From JAKAGZ01 sp963772675 (GTDB taxonomy: Bacteria > Bacteroidota > Ignavibacteria > Ignavibacteriales > Ignavibacteriaceae), in assembly GCA_963772675.1 (NCBI GenBank), contig CAVYYF010000010.1, positions 124,001 to 188,000 on the forward strand: a DNA stretch of 64,000 nucleotides. The letters are read 5' to 3'. This document shows, in pieces, positions 26,729 through 38,236 of this stretch. The notes below the pieces were generated by a model. It did no database searches. It was not told the DNA's origin and saw only the letters and a list, made by a program, of their open reading frames with translations. Made by a program: the position numbers and the translations under genes. Position 1 is the first letter of the stretch; each line of letters begins with the position of its first letter.

Positions 26729-29388
26729 TTATTCATATTTCAAAGAGTTTACAGGATTACTTATTGCTGCTTTAATCGAATGATAACTTACAGCGATAAT
26801 AGTCAATAAAAGGGTAATTATTAATGTTGCTGCTAAAACAGTGTAATTGAAGTCGATCCTGTAAGCAAACCTGTCAAGAAATTTATCTGCCAGCAGGTAG
26901 GCAACCGGCCAGATAATCACATTTGAAATTATGACCCACTTTACGAATTCTTTACAGAGCATAACTGCGATATTTCCCAGGAAGCCCCGAGAACTTTTCT
27001 TATCCCGATCTCCTTAGATTTTTGTTCCGTTGAATATGCTACAAGCCCAAGTATGCCTATACAACTTATCAGTATGGCCATTAATGTAAATACAATTAAT
27101 AATTTCCCCATAGTCTGGCTTAACCTGTAGTATTTTGCAAATTCATCTTTAAGGAAGTAATAATCAAATGGGTAGCCTGATGAAAATTTTGAATATGTAT
27201 TCTTTATATAATCAATTGTGCCGGGCACATCCTTAATAGCAAGTTGAAGGGAAAGATATCTTTCGCCTCCGTTACTTACTCTTATAACCATCGGCGGTAT
27301 CTTTTGTTCAAGTGATGAATAATTGAAGTCCTGTATAACACCAATAACATTTTTCCACTCAGCGTTTTCATCATTACCACCCTGGGTTATTATTTTGTTT
27401 TCTGCATTCTGCCAACCAAATTTTTTAACTGCAGTTTCATTTAATATATAAGCGTTAGTGGAATCTGTGCTAAGTCTCTTCGAGAAAAACCTACCGTCTT
27501 TCATTTGCATGCCATAAGTCTTAAAAAATCGTAATCAACCTTCAGGAACTGCATCTGTCTTTCGTCTTCTTTATTTCCTCCTTTGGGATTAAAGTTGCTT
27601 GATTGCGTGGTATTACTTGCAGGAGTTCCACTTGAAAATGAAGCCGCGAGTATATTATGATTTGCAAGCAAGGCATTCTTAAATGCATCTCCTTTATTAA
27701 TAAAATTGTCATCATTTATCCTGAGTACCAATATCCTGTCAGATCGGAAATCCAAGGTCTTTTGTCATCATAAAATCAAGCTGCTTGTAAATTGTAATTG
27801 TCATTATTACCAGGAGCACCGCAATTGTAAACTGAAAAACTACAAGTATTGCCCTGAGTGAATATCCTTTTTTCTTTTTAAGAATAGAATTTTTTAAGAC
27901 CAGCGCAGGTTTAATTGATGATAACATAAATGCAGGGTAGGCGCCTGCTGCGATGGTTGTAAATAATAATATTAAAGCAGTAATAATAATTGTAGTGCTG
28001 TTAAACAATAATGAAAAATGTATATCGGCTTTGATTAAAGAATTCAGAGATGGAAGCATCAATTCTACAAGAAAAAGGGAAAATAAAAATGAAATAAATG
28101 TAATTATGAATGATTCGGTGAGAAACTGTTTTATTAATTGTGATTTACCTGCGCCGGCCACTTTACGTATCCCGACTTCTTTATTTCTTCTTGCAGAACG
28201 TGCAGTTGTAAGATTAATGAAGTTTATAATTGCAATTGTGAGTATAAAAAGTGCAACTAATCCAAAAGCGATTAAAAATACTTCGGGAATTGTTTTAGCA
28301 TTATCATAAGTTATATCATTATTCAGATGAATACTTGTCAACGGCTGCAAGTGCATTTTGTATCTTTTGTAATAGATTTTTCCGGTACCCTGTTTTTGAG
28401 CACTTCGGAAAATATTTGCTCAACCACTTTCGGATTTGTACCCGGAGTTTAAAAGAACATATGTATAGTCATTCGAAAAGCTGCCCCAGTTAGTTAATGT
28501 GGGATTATTCTTTTCATTAAAAGTGCTGAAGGAAGCAAAAAAGCTACCTCTTAAGTGTGTGTTTGTAGGTAGATTTTTTATCAGGCCAGTAATTTTATAA
28601 AGATTGCCGTGATTTATATCCAGGAATTTCCCCAGTGGGTCTTCTTTACCAAAATATTTCTCGGCAATGTCTTCAGTTATTACAATAGTATTGGGTTCAA
28701 TAAGTGCGGTTAGTGGATTACCTTCGATAAATTGAAACGGAAAGATTTCAAAAAAGTTTTTATCAACGTAAAGCGCCCTTTTATAAAAGCTTTTGTTTTT
28801 GTATGTGGAAAGAATTTGTTTTTCAGAAATTCTTACTGCTTTTTCTATCTCTGGAATATCTTCTTTAGCAGCCGGAGCGAAAGGCAGCATAACTGGAGCC
28901 ATTGTCACTATGTCTGTATTCCTTTTCGCCTGTGTTAGTGCCCGGTAAACTCTATCCTTATAAGGATAAAATTGATCGAAGCTTAATTCGTATAAAATTA
29001 CCATTGATATAAGTATTACACAGGTGAGTCCAACAGCAAGTCCAAGAATATTAATTAAAGAAAATCCTTTCTGTTTCTTAAAATTTCTAAATCCAATTTT
29101 AAAGTAATTCAACATCAAAACGGGAATAAAGTTCGAACTCTGCCAGGTTGGTCTGCCGCTGATATTTTTTGTGTCGGTTTTGAAATACTCGGCGCCAATA
29201 TTTTCTACTTCACCCAATTCTTCTTTTGCTTTTATAAAAGCTTCCTCTTCATTAATCCCTTTGTTTATATAGTCTTCAATTTTATCGCTAAGATGTGATT
29301 CAAATTCCTCAATATAACTGTCTTCCAGCGAAGGATTCTTGTGAAGTGATTTTTTCCAGTCTTTTATTTTGTTTTCCAGTTCAAACAT
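26729..29388 (-). pseudogene. HAAS-domain MacB-like ABC permease, frameshifted (copy A)
   Basis: The reconstructed protein is about 880 residues. It starts MFELENKIKDWKKSLHKNPS and carries an N-terminal HAAS-type prefix domain (about 1-80), then a MacB-like permease: a TM helix near 105, a periplasmic domain, two more TM segments (RKVAGAGKSQLIKQF follows) and a repeat of the FtsX core (KEIGIRKVLGAS). In ADOP-type permeases the domain is doubled, as seen here. The frame pieces are 29388-28420, 28356-27739, 27755-27501, 27510-26941 and 26962-26729. No ATPase gene accompanies it. It is third in order after the PadR gene and copies C and B. Confidence 0.7.
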
Positions 29389-29405
29389 TATTCTCTCCGA
29401 TTGCT

Positions 29406-32125
29406 TTATTCGTATCTAAGATATTTTACAGGGTTTGAGGAGGCTGCTTTTATAGCCTGGTAGCCGACTGTTAACAATATTAAAAAAATAGATATGACTC
29501 CGGCAACCACAAAAAGACTGTATGTAATGGTTGTATGAAACGCATACCCGTTCAGCCACTGCTGCATTGTAAAGAATGAAAGGATAGAAGCAATTATAAA
29601 AGCTCCTGTAATAAGTTTGATAAAGTCATTCGTAAGCAAAAGCACGATTTGGAATGATGTTGCGCCGAGTACTTTGCGTGTAGCAATTTCTTTACTTCTT
29701 TGTCTTGCAGAAAATGCTGCCAGACCGAATAACCCGAAGCAAGCTATTAGAATTGCAATAAAAGTAAAAAACGAAAACAGGTTGCGTGCAACCAGATCGT
29801 TTTTATAAAGTTTATTTAAATCTTCGTTAAGGAAATGATACCTGAAGAGTTCGCCGGATGAAAATTTTTGCCATGTCTTTTAAAGAAATTAATTGTAGAA
29901 AGAATATCTCCCGGTTTCATCCGAACAACCATTATCTGATTTGGACGATTCTGGTTAAAAGAATCGGTACGAAATATTGCCATCGGTGTAATTTTTTTGT
30001 GAAGTGAACTAAAGTTGAAATCTTTTGCGACACCTATCACCGTGTATGAACGTTCCTCATAAATTATTTTTTTGCCAATGGGTTCTTTCAGGTTTAACGC
30101 CGCTACGGCTTTTTCATTAAGTATCACGGCCATAGAATCTCCGGCGAAATCTTTTGAGAAGTCCCTGCCTTTGTCTAGCTTTAGTCCGAGCTAGTTATAT
30201 AATTAAAACCAACAGTTATCCAGTTTGTGGAAACACTTCCGGCTCCCTGGTTGCCTTCTACTGAGAGTTGCGTTGTGCCAATTTGTTTACCGGGAACTGC
30301 CTGTCCGTTTGAGACATTTTGAATACGTGGATCATTTGCTGCAACTTTAAGAAAACCGCTCCTGTTCCTCAAAATTGATTCCGTGCCATCTATAACTAAA
30401 ACGTGCTCTTTATCGAACCCTAACTTTTTATTTCTTAAATACTCATTTTGTTTGGCGATTATAAGTGTGCAGATTATTAAGGAAATTGATAAAACAAACT
30501 GAAATAAAACCAGCCCGTTCCTTATTGATTTTGCAGTTGTATTTCCCTTTAAAGCGCCGCCCTTAAAAATTGAAGCGGGATTTATTGAAGAAAGATAAAC
30601 TGCAGGATATAGATAGGATAACAATCCCGTTCAGCACAACAAATACAATTAGTCCTGTGAGTATTAAAGGATTATAAATGAGATTAAATGATAAATTTAA
30701 ATTTGCATTGAATTTAATAACCGGGAGAAGTTCAAAAGTTATGATAAAAGAAAGTGTCAGAGAAACTGCACTGAATATTAACGATTCAATAAGAAACTGG
30801 CCGATTAGCTGCTTCCTTTGCGAGCCCATTGCTTTTCTTATGCCGATTTCTTTTAATCTTGTTGAAGATCTAGCGGTTAAAAGATTAATAAATTGGATGC
30901 TTGCCAGCAGCATTATTATTACACCGATAATTCCGAAAAGATATACATAGTAAATATCACCGTTTGGTTCTATCTCGCCGTATAAATCAGAATGAAGATG
31001 TATTGATTTTAAGGGCTGCAAAAAGAAGCTGTAATAATTTTTTGCCGTTCCGGTGTGGTTATTGAAGTTCCAGGCTCGCGCTGAATGACGGGGAACATTT
31101 TTTCTTTTACCACATTGTTGAGTCTTTTATCAAATTGGTTAACGTCTACATTATGCTGCAGCAGAAGGTAGGTATAAAGATTTAATCCGTTCCAGTTGTC
31201 CTGGTCTCTTTCTTCGCCTACATAAGGATGATTTTTATACGAAGCTATAAAATCATAATGGAAATGGGAATTATAATTTTGGTCTGCAATAATGCCGGTA
31301 ATTTTATAATCGTAAAATTCATTTCCGCCTTTGAATTTTAGTTTAAGAACTTTGCCAACCGGGTCCTGGTTTCCAAAATATTTGGTTGCAGTTTTCTTTG
31401 ATAAAACAACTGAAAAGGGGGAAGACAGCGCCAAATCCGGGTTGCCTTCTATGAAATGGAATTGAAAAAAGTTTAAATACATTCTGGTCTGCCAGAATAA
31501 ATTTATCTTCGTAAAAACTTTTGTCTTTATATTTGATAACCATTTTATCAGCACGTTCCTTGCTTATGCGTGTTGCTTCAATAACGCCGGGCAGGTTATC
31601 TTTTAAATATTTTGCCAGCGGACGTTCCGTAGCTGCAGATTTTAACTTCTGGTTAGGAAATTTTCTTTCGACTGCTACACGGTAAATATCATCAGAATTT
31701 TTATAAAACTTATCATAGCTTGTTTCAGTTAAAATATACAGCAGGATTAAGATGCAGCTTGTTATTCCCACCGCCAATCCAAAAATATTTATAAATGAAT
31801 AACCTTTGTATCTTTTTATTACTCTAATCCCGGTCTTCAGATAATTCCAGACCAGAACGGGTATCCACTTCGGAGCTTGTCTGGACCGTTTCCCACGAAT
31901 ATGTTTTGTGTCCGTTTTGAAATATTCTGCGCTGATTTTTTTTGCGTTTCCGATTCCTTCCTTAGCTTTCTTGAAAGCCTCTTCTTCACTCATTCCTTTA
32001 TTTACATAAGCATCAATTTTATTTCTTAAATGTGATTCCAGTTCTTCTATATATCCGTCTTCCAGTGAAGGATTATTGCGAAGTGATTTTTTCCAGGTTA
32101 AAACTGCTTTATTTAGATGGAACAT
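29406..32125 (-). pseudogene. HAAS-domain MacB-like ABC permease, frameshifted (copy B)
   Basis: The reconstructed protein is about 900 residues. The start at 32125 (MFHLNKAVLTWKKSLRNN) is chosen because copies A and C begin likewise; an ATG at 32149 overlaps the stop of copy C. The HAAS-like prefix contains LEDGYIEELESHLRNKIDAY. It has the periplasmic MacB_PCD region and the FtsX core IRKAMGSQRKQLIGQFL, and the second core ends with KEIATRKVLGATSFQIV. Pieces are 32149-31343, 31554-31009, 31021-30563, 30624-30181, 30133-29816, and then a continuous frame from about 29815 to 29406. It lies 17 bp from copy A. Confidence 0.7.
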
Positions 32126-32141
32126 TTTTCTACTCAAATAA

Positions 32142-34757
32142 TTATTCATACCTTAATGAATTAACGGGGTTAGCGTTTGCAGCTTTTATTATTTTATAAA
32201 CTATTGTTGCGAAAGCAATTGAAATTGAAACCAGGCTCCCGAGAATAAATATGAACGGATCAATATTTACCCTGTATGCAAAGTCTCTCAGCCAATAATT
32301 AAGAAAGTAATATGCTGCCGGCCAGGCAATAAAATTAGAAATTAACATCACCACAAAAAATTCTTTAGAAACGAGCCTCATTATGTTTGATAATTTTGCT
32401 CCAAGTATTTTGCGAATTCCTATTTCCTTTGCCCTGTTTGTTAAAGTATGAATCATCATTGAATAAAGACCAAGGCACGCTATAAAAATAGCAATTGCAG
32501 TCAGGAGAGAAATTATTTGCATATTTTTTTGATCACTAATGTAGAGGTTGTTGAAGTCTTCATCTAAAAATGAAAATGTAAATGGATCCCGGGTCTCAAA
32601 TTTTTTCCAGGTATTTTTAATATGAAAAATAGTGTTTCTTAAATCGTGACCTTTTACTTTTATAGATGCTTTTGAATACCAATTATCAGGCGGAATAAAC
32701 ATAATCAGGGGTTCGATACGCTTGTGTAGAGAGCGGTAATTAAAATCCTTTACCACGCCAATAATATTTCCCCATTTCCTGTTGAAATAATCAATAGATA
32801 ATTTCTTTGAAAGAGGATTTTTCCAGCCTAATTCTCTTGCTTCAGTTTCATTTATTATATAATTGTTTTTGTCGCTTTTTATTGATTTGTTGAAATTTCT
32901 TCCTTTTATTATTTTCATTTCATATGTAGGTATAAAATTCTGGTCGACAACCAACCACCGGGCTTTAGGTAAATCAATCTGATTTTTTCCCTCTGCCTGA
33001 TATGGAATTCCCCAGCTACCACCTCCCGGAAGATTTGCTGTAAAACTGATAGAGGTAATATTTGGATTCGCTGATAATGCATTTTTATAGGCATCTAAAT
33101 TTTTTGTAATTCCGGCCGATCTCAATGGGAAAGTAATGATATGATCCTTATTGAAGCCGAGGTTTTTTGAACTTACATAATTCATTTGCCTGTAAATCAG
33201 GAATGAAGAAATAATTAAAAAGCTTGTTACCGCAAATTGAAAGACCACTAAAATTCTTTTAAAAAATTCTTATTTGAAAATTTGGTTGTTCCTTTTAATA
33301 TTGCTGATGGCTGAAAAGCAGATAAAACAACGGCAGGATAAATTCCGCTCAATAAACCAATAAAAAGTATAAGTCCGAATAATTGCAAAACAAAAAGCGG
33401 AAAACTTAAAAGATCCCGGTCTAATTTCAATTGAAATAAATTATTCAATGAGGGTATAATAAGTTCTACAACTAACATAGATACCGTAAAAACGATAAGA
33501 CTCAATAATACAGTTTCACCTAAAAACTGGAAGATTAGTTGAGGCCTTTTTGCGCCCATCGTTTTTCGTAGTGCAACTTCTTTAGCCCTGTTTACAGCCA
33601 TTGCCGTAATAAGATTAATATAGTTTACAATTGCAATTAAGAAGATTAATAGAGCAATCATTGAAAAAAGGTAAGTTGTAGAAATATCTCCATTTACCTC
33701 AAACTCCGACCTTAAATGTGAATATAAGTGAATGCTTGTCAGCTTTTCAAGCCCGGCAGTTTCATTCCAGTTTGGATCAGTAATTTTTTCTTTAGCCAGG
33801 TATTTATATTAGTTGTAAGCTCTTTAATATTTACATTATCGTGCAATAGCAGGTAGCTATAGAATTGGTGCATCTTCCAGTTATTAACCCACCACGCCTT
33901 ATTTGTTGACTCAGAGACAAGGAATGAAAAAGTAAAATGAGAATTTGCCGTATGTTATTAATTAAACCTGTTACCTTATAATTTTGTTTTGAATCGCCAT
34001 CAAAAAATGTTATAATTTTTCCCACCGGGTTCTCTTTCCCGAATAATTTCTCAGATAGTTGTTTGGTTATTATAATTGAATAAGGATTTACAAGAGCTGT
34101 TTTGGCATTACCTTCGGTTAAATCAAATGAAAATATATCAAAGAAAGTCGAATCAGCATATAATCCTCCTTTCTCATAAAATTTATTAGTACCATTCTCA
34201 ATTAAATGTTTCACCAAAAGGTTGCATCCTGACAAAATTTTGAACCTGGGGAAATGTTTCTTTAAGTCCGGGAGCCCACAAATCGGGCACAGTTGCAAAC
34301 TCTGTTGTAATTAATCTGTAGATATTGTTATTATTAACCTGAAACTTGTCGTAGCTTATCTGGAATTTCACAAAATATGCAATGAGGGCAAAACAGGTAA
34401 AACCGATTGTTAAACCGGCAATATTGATTAGGGAATGACTTTTATATTTCCTTAGCATCCTGATTGCAATCTTAAAATAATTTGCAGCCAGAATCAGTAT
34501 TCCGCCTCTTTCATTCCAGATATTTTTATTGTTCACCGGAGAGTCGGCTTTGAAGAATTCATCGCCTATTTTCTCAACTTTCCTATTTTTTTTGTTGCTT
34601 TTTCAAAAGCTCCTTCTTCATTCATCCCTTTATTTATATAATCTTCTATTTTATCTCTCAGATGCGATTCCAGTTCCTTAATATATCCATCTTCAAGAGA
34701 AGGATTTTTGTGAAGAGATTTTTTCCAGTTTTTGATAGCGTTATTTAAATCAAACAT
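32142..34757 (-). pseudogene. HAAS-domain MacB-like ABC permease, frameshifted (copy C)
   Basis: The reconstructed protein is about 870 residues. It starts MFDLNNAIKNWKKSLHKNPS, with the HAAS-like segment LEDGYIKELESHLRDKIEDY; then TM1 (ALIAYFVKF), the MacB_PCD periplasmic part, a core with ALRKTMGAKRPQLIFQFLGE, and a second half with KEIGIRKILGAKLSNIM, ending with the AANANPVNSLRYE tail that also ends copies A and B. The pieces are 34757-34566, 34536-34198, 34298-33831, 33661-33248 and 33248-32142. It begins 18 bp after the PadR gene, so it is the first permease of the cluster. Confidence 0.7.
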
Positions 34758-34775
34758 TTCGTTTCCTGATGAAAA

Positions 34776-35109
34776 TTATTTAAATGACGGAATCGGTTCC
34801 CACAATTCCAAAAATACTTTGTGTACAGACAGCCACTGCTTTCTTTCTTCTGCAAGTTCTTTTTTGCCGGCTTCAGTTATTTTATAATATTTTCTATCCT
34901 GCCTTCGGTGAGTTTCCATTGTGTAGTTACCAGTCCGTCCTTTTCCATTCTGTGAAAACGGGATAGAGCAAACCATCAGCCCATTCAAGTCTTCCGCCGG
35001 AAATTTCTTTAACCCGTTGGATTATCTGGTATCCGTAATTTTCTCCGCGCCTCAGGATTGATAATATCATCGGCTTTGTGGATGCTGCAACTAATGCTTT
35101 TGAGACCAT
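34776..35109 (-). pseudogene. PadR family transcriptional regulator, frameshifted
   Basis: A protein of about 110 residues in two main frames: MVSKALVAASTKPMILSILR, GENYGYQIIQRV, EISGGRLEWADG, LLYPV, then after a break near 34950-34970 the rest, with QDRKYYKITEAGKKEL, to 34776. This is the PadR winged-helix: N-terminal HTH, a GGR/LYP wing and the RKYYxIT motif. The ATG at 35109 has AGAGGTG upstream. It lies 18 bp upstream of three permease genes on the same strand, which carry HAAS-type domains known to be linked to PadR, so it probably represses that operon. Confidence 0.75.
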
Positions 35110-35330
35110 TTTCACCTCTTTTTGCTATATACCTTGTAACTCTATGTAATAATTGCAAACGTAGTTTAATGGATTCTGATTGTCAACTTCTATTTGCAAA
35201 AAGTCATAATAATCTGATGAATGGTATTTATAAAGGATTATCGGAAGAAATTACATTAAGCATTTATAACTAATATATAAAGCTATCACCATTATAGATC
35301 AAGCAAATTTTTACTGATTCGTTTTCAGGA

Positions 35331-35840
35331 TTATTTTTCCGGCAACTTGATTCTAAAACCTAATTGCAGCATCACATCCAATTGATCAGAGTCTGACCAT
35401 TCTTCAGCAATGTGCCCATTTTCGAACCTTAGCCAGGTCATACCTGTTGATGTGAAGCGTTTATTTGTTGGAGGGAAATCGCCCGGGCCGCTGTCTGTGC
35501 CTTCTGATGTCCAGCGGAAAATAGCATTGTTATCTTTAATTAAAATATCTTCAACATTAATTTTAAGATCAGGAACGTCCAGTCTCAATGCTGCAATAAC
35601 TTTTTTAAGCTCTTTCGGGTTATTAGCCGGACCAGAGCTCCTTGTTGTATGGCGGACATAGTTTGAAGTAAGAATTGAACCGAGTGCAGCAGTATCTGCT
35701 CCATTCCATACATCAACGTATCGTTCAACGAGTTGTTTTTCATTTTCCATATTTTTTTCCTCCTTTGTTGTACAACCAGTGAGTAGAACTAAAAAATAAA
35801 ATGCTAATAAACTAAATAAATATATAAATGTTTTTTTCAC
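35331..35840 (-). CDS. SnoaL-like (ester cyclase-like) lipoprotein
   Basis: A 169-residue protein with GTG start 35840 (GGAG 6-9 nt upstream), lipobox VLLTGC (Cys23), and then a SnoaL-like fold: LVERYVDVWNGADTAALGSI, YVRHTT, and RWTSEGTDSG, FTSTGMTWLRFENGHIAEEW. Members of this NTF2-like superfamily include polyketide cyclases and unnamed secreted proteins; the His/Asp pair (YVRH, SDSDQLD) could be at the active site. It is isolated between the PadR operon and the TAP-like hydrolase. The substrate is unknown. Confidence 0.75.
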   Translation of the reverse strand: MKKTFIYLFSLLAFYFLVLLTGCTTKEEKNMENEKQLVERYVDVWNGADTAALGSILTSNYVRHTTRSSGPANNPKELKKVIAALRLDVPDLKINVEDILIKDNNAIFRWTSEGTDSGPGDFPPTNKRFTSTGMTWLRFENGHIAEEWSDSDQLDVMLQLGFRIKLPEK

Positions 35841-35884
35841 GATTAGCTCCTTTATAATTTACGGTAGCGAAAATTCTATAGGGT

Positions 35885-37378
35885 CTAAAGGACTGCATCA
35901 ATATCAGTATTTCTCGTTTTGAAAAAAGTAAGAATCTCTTCACCGATCTTTTGCGATGATAAAAACAGATCATCATCGTGTGATGCCCCGTCAATTATCA
36001 ATTGCTTCCCGTTAGGAAAACCTTTAATAATTTCACTGGCATTTACGGGGGAGTTTTTCGATCCAGTGTCCCGCTGATAAAGAGAGCAGGGACATCGGAA
36101 GAAATCGGGCTTCTGAATTGATCCCCCAGATCAAATTTGGACCAGGCTGAATATCTTGCCATCAATTTAAAATTACGGTGAATATCCCTATTAATGATGT
36201 TCTTTGATTCTTTTTCTATTTCTGCAAGACGATCTGCTGTAACACCTGATGCACAATCCATAGCTACGTTCATAATTAACTCTCTGTTTCTGCTTTTCCC
36301 TCTGTATATTAGACGTGCAAGATCAGTATAGTCACCGTGAAAGATCGGGTAAAGATGTTTCACTATCTCTGCAATATGTTCTCTTTCTCCCATTAAGCTG
36401 TAAAGTGCAAGCTGCAGATCGAGCGGGCCAAGGACCACAGAGTGCTTTTCATTTGTTCTTTCATCGGTTACAGTAACCGTTACGGGATTGTTCTTCAACT
36501 TTTTGAGCGTGCTGCGGAAACTTCCTATAAAATCGGGCATAACTTTTCTGGCACTTTCATCTGCTGAGTATTTCATTATTAACTTTTTTCAGAACTGTAT
36601 CTATTTGTGATGGCATTTTAAAGGTGTCTTTTGGTCCCTCTACTCCGGCAAGAACCATTTTATTTACGTGATAAGGAAAATAACGCAAATATGCAAAGGC
36701 AAGATGCGTACCGTAGCTGATGCCCCATAAATTTAATTTCTCCACACCAAGTGCTTTTCTCAGGTCATCTATATCTTCCGCACTTTCTTTCGAATTATAA
36801 CCGGCAATACTAATTGAATCACCAACCTGTTTTTCACAATTATCAAGATAAGACTTCATAATACCATCCAGTACTTCTACATTTGCTGGTTTATCAAGAG
36901 GATATTTCCAGGAGACGGGACAGGGAGTATAATAATCAGTGCCGTAAGCGCCTCGCTGATCGAGTGCAATTACATCGCCGACTTCACGCATTTTCATAAA
37001 TAATTGATACCTGTCGCCCGCAGCAGAATGTGTACCTGACCCGCCCGGTCCTCCTGCTAAATAAACTACTGGATAGCCGTGATTTTTATTTATGCTCTTA
37101 AAACGAATAAAGTGGATAGTAATCATCCGGCTGTTTTGTATATCACGATTTTCGGGTACTCTTAGCTACCCTTCTTCTGCATCAACCGTTTCAGGATAGA
37201 AATAAAAGTCATCAGTTGCGAATACAATATCTCTGATACTCAGATTACCCATAGTACGTAACGGGCTTTTAATTTCCATAACCAACCGTGTATCAGGGCG
37301 TATAAACAAAGCGTAAACAGCCAAAGAACAAACAGATAGTAAAATTATTCCCAAAATTAAAATGATCCTTTTTTTCAT
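35885..37378 (-). pseudogene. TAP-like alpha/beta hydrolase, frameshifted
   Basis: The reconstructed protein is about 495 residues: signal segment MKKRIILILGIILLSVCSL, then VVYLAGGPGGSGTHSA and DVIALDQRGAYGTDY, the nucleophile elbow WGISYGTH (Ser), then ALFISGTLDRKTPP (Asp) and GASHDDD (His) near the end, as in TAP-like tripeptidyl aminopeptidase/proline iminopeptidase-type secreted hydrolases. Breaks are near 37140, 36560 and at 36045, where the last one is in a CCCCC run. The last frame ends at TAG 35885. The catalytic triad is intact in sequence. Confidence 0.65.
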
Positions 37379-37402
37379 TTATTCCTCTTAAAATTTATAA
37401 CA

Positions 37403-38155
37403 TTATTTTGATCTACCGATTTCACTATTTGTATATATTTTTAACATTTCGCTTTCTGATGGAGAATTTAATACATAATTTTCAGCAAACTCCCGGGCTT
37501 GTGGGTATTTTGTATTCCGGATTCGTTCAGCAGCTTTTTTAAGATCGTAATCAGTATGTCGAAACTGTATCGTTTTATCCAACATAATCCAGTCAGCACC
37601 GGTTTTTCCAAATGGCATTCCTACACTGCCCGCATTTATAACACGAACATCACCGATAGTTCTGTCAAATTGCATATGCGTGTGCCCACACACGACGATT
37701 TCCACATTTAGTCCAACAAAAAGAGGAAGGATATTTTCTTCCGGTGTTTGCCTTGTAAAAATATCATTTTCGTTTTGTGGTGTAGCATGGCAAAATAGAA
37801 TATTTCCCAAACCAGGTATGTGATAATTAAATGTAGCCGGCCAACTAATTAATAAGTGTTTGTGTTCAGTACTGTGTTGTCCTGCAGTCCAGCGTACTGT
37901 TTCCCTTACCTGTTCCGGAACTGCCGGTTCTTTGCCTGCCATTTCTGTAAGTACTGCAACTTCACAATTCCCTTTTATAAACTGTTTAGGAATATCTATA
38001 TCTAATAGAAGGGTCAGAGTTTCCTGAGACATCGGGCCAAGTACTACATCACCTCCAACTACAAGCAAATCAATATGTTCGTGTTGAATATCACAAAGTA
38101 CAGCTTCAAGAGCGGGAAGGTTTCCGTGAATGTCATATATTGCAGCAACTTTCAT
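37403..38155 (-). CDS. Metallophosphoesterase (YfcE/MJ0936-like)
   Basis: A 250-residue calcineurin-like phosphoesterase. The metal-binding set is complete: DIHGN (residues 8-12), GGDVVLG (34-40), GNC (63-65), FCHATPQ (about 123-129) and CGHTHMQF with NAGSVGMP. This pattern fits small bacterial phosphodiesterases that act on generic substrates; natural substrate unknown. A truncated direct-repeat copy of its first 120 residues lies beyond the following S41 gene, at 39931-40296, so the region has been duplicated. Confidence 0.85.
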   Translation of the reverse strand: MKVAAIYDIHGNLPALEAVLCDIQHEHIDLLVVGGDVVLGPMSQETLTLLLDIDIPKQFIKGNCEVAVLTEMAGKEPAVPEQVRETVRWTAGQHSTEHKHLLISWPATFNYHIPGLGNILFCHATPQNENDIFTRQTPEENILPLFVGLNVEIVVCGHTHMQFDRTIGDVRVINAGSVGMPFGKTGADWIMLDKTIQFRHTDYDLKKAAERIRNTKYPQAREFAENYVLNSPSESEMLKIYTNSEIGRSK

Positions 38156-38236
38156 CTTTTATTTTATGATAAATCATTGTTGAATTAAATTACTCTGGGT
38201 ATAGGGCTATAACCTGAATATTTTTTTCATTAAGGT

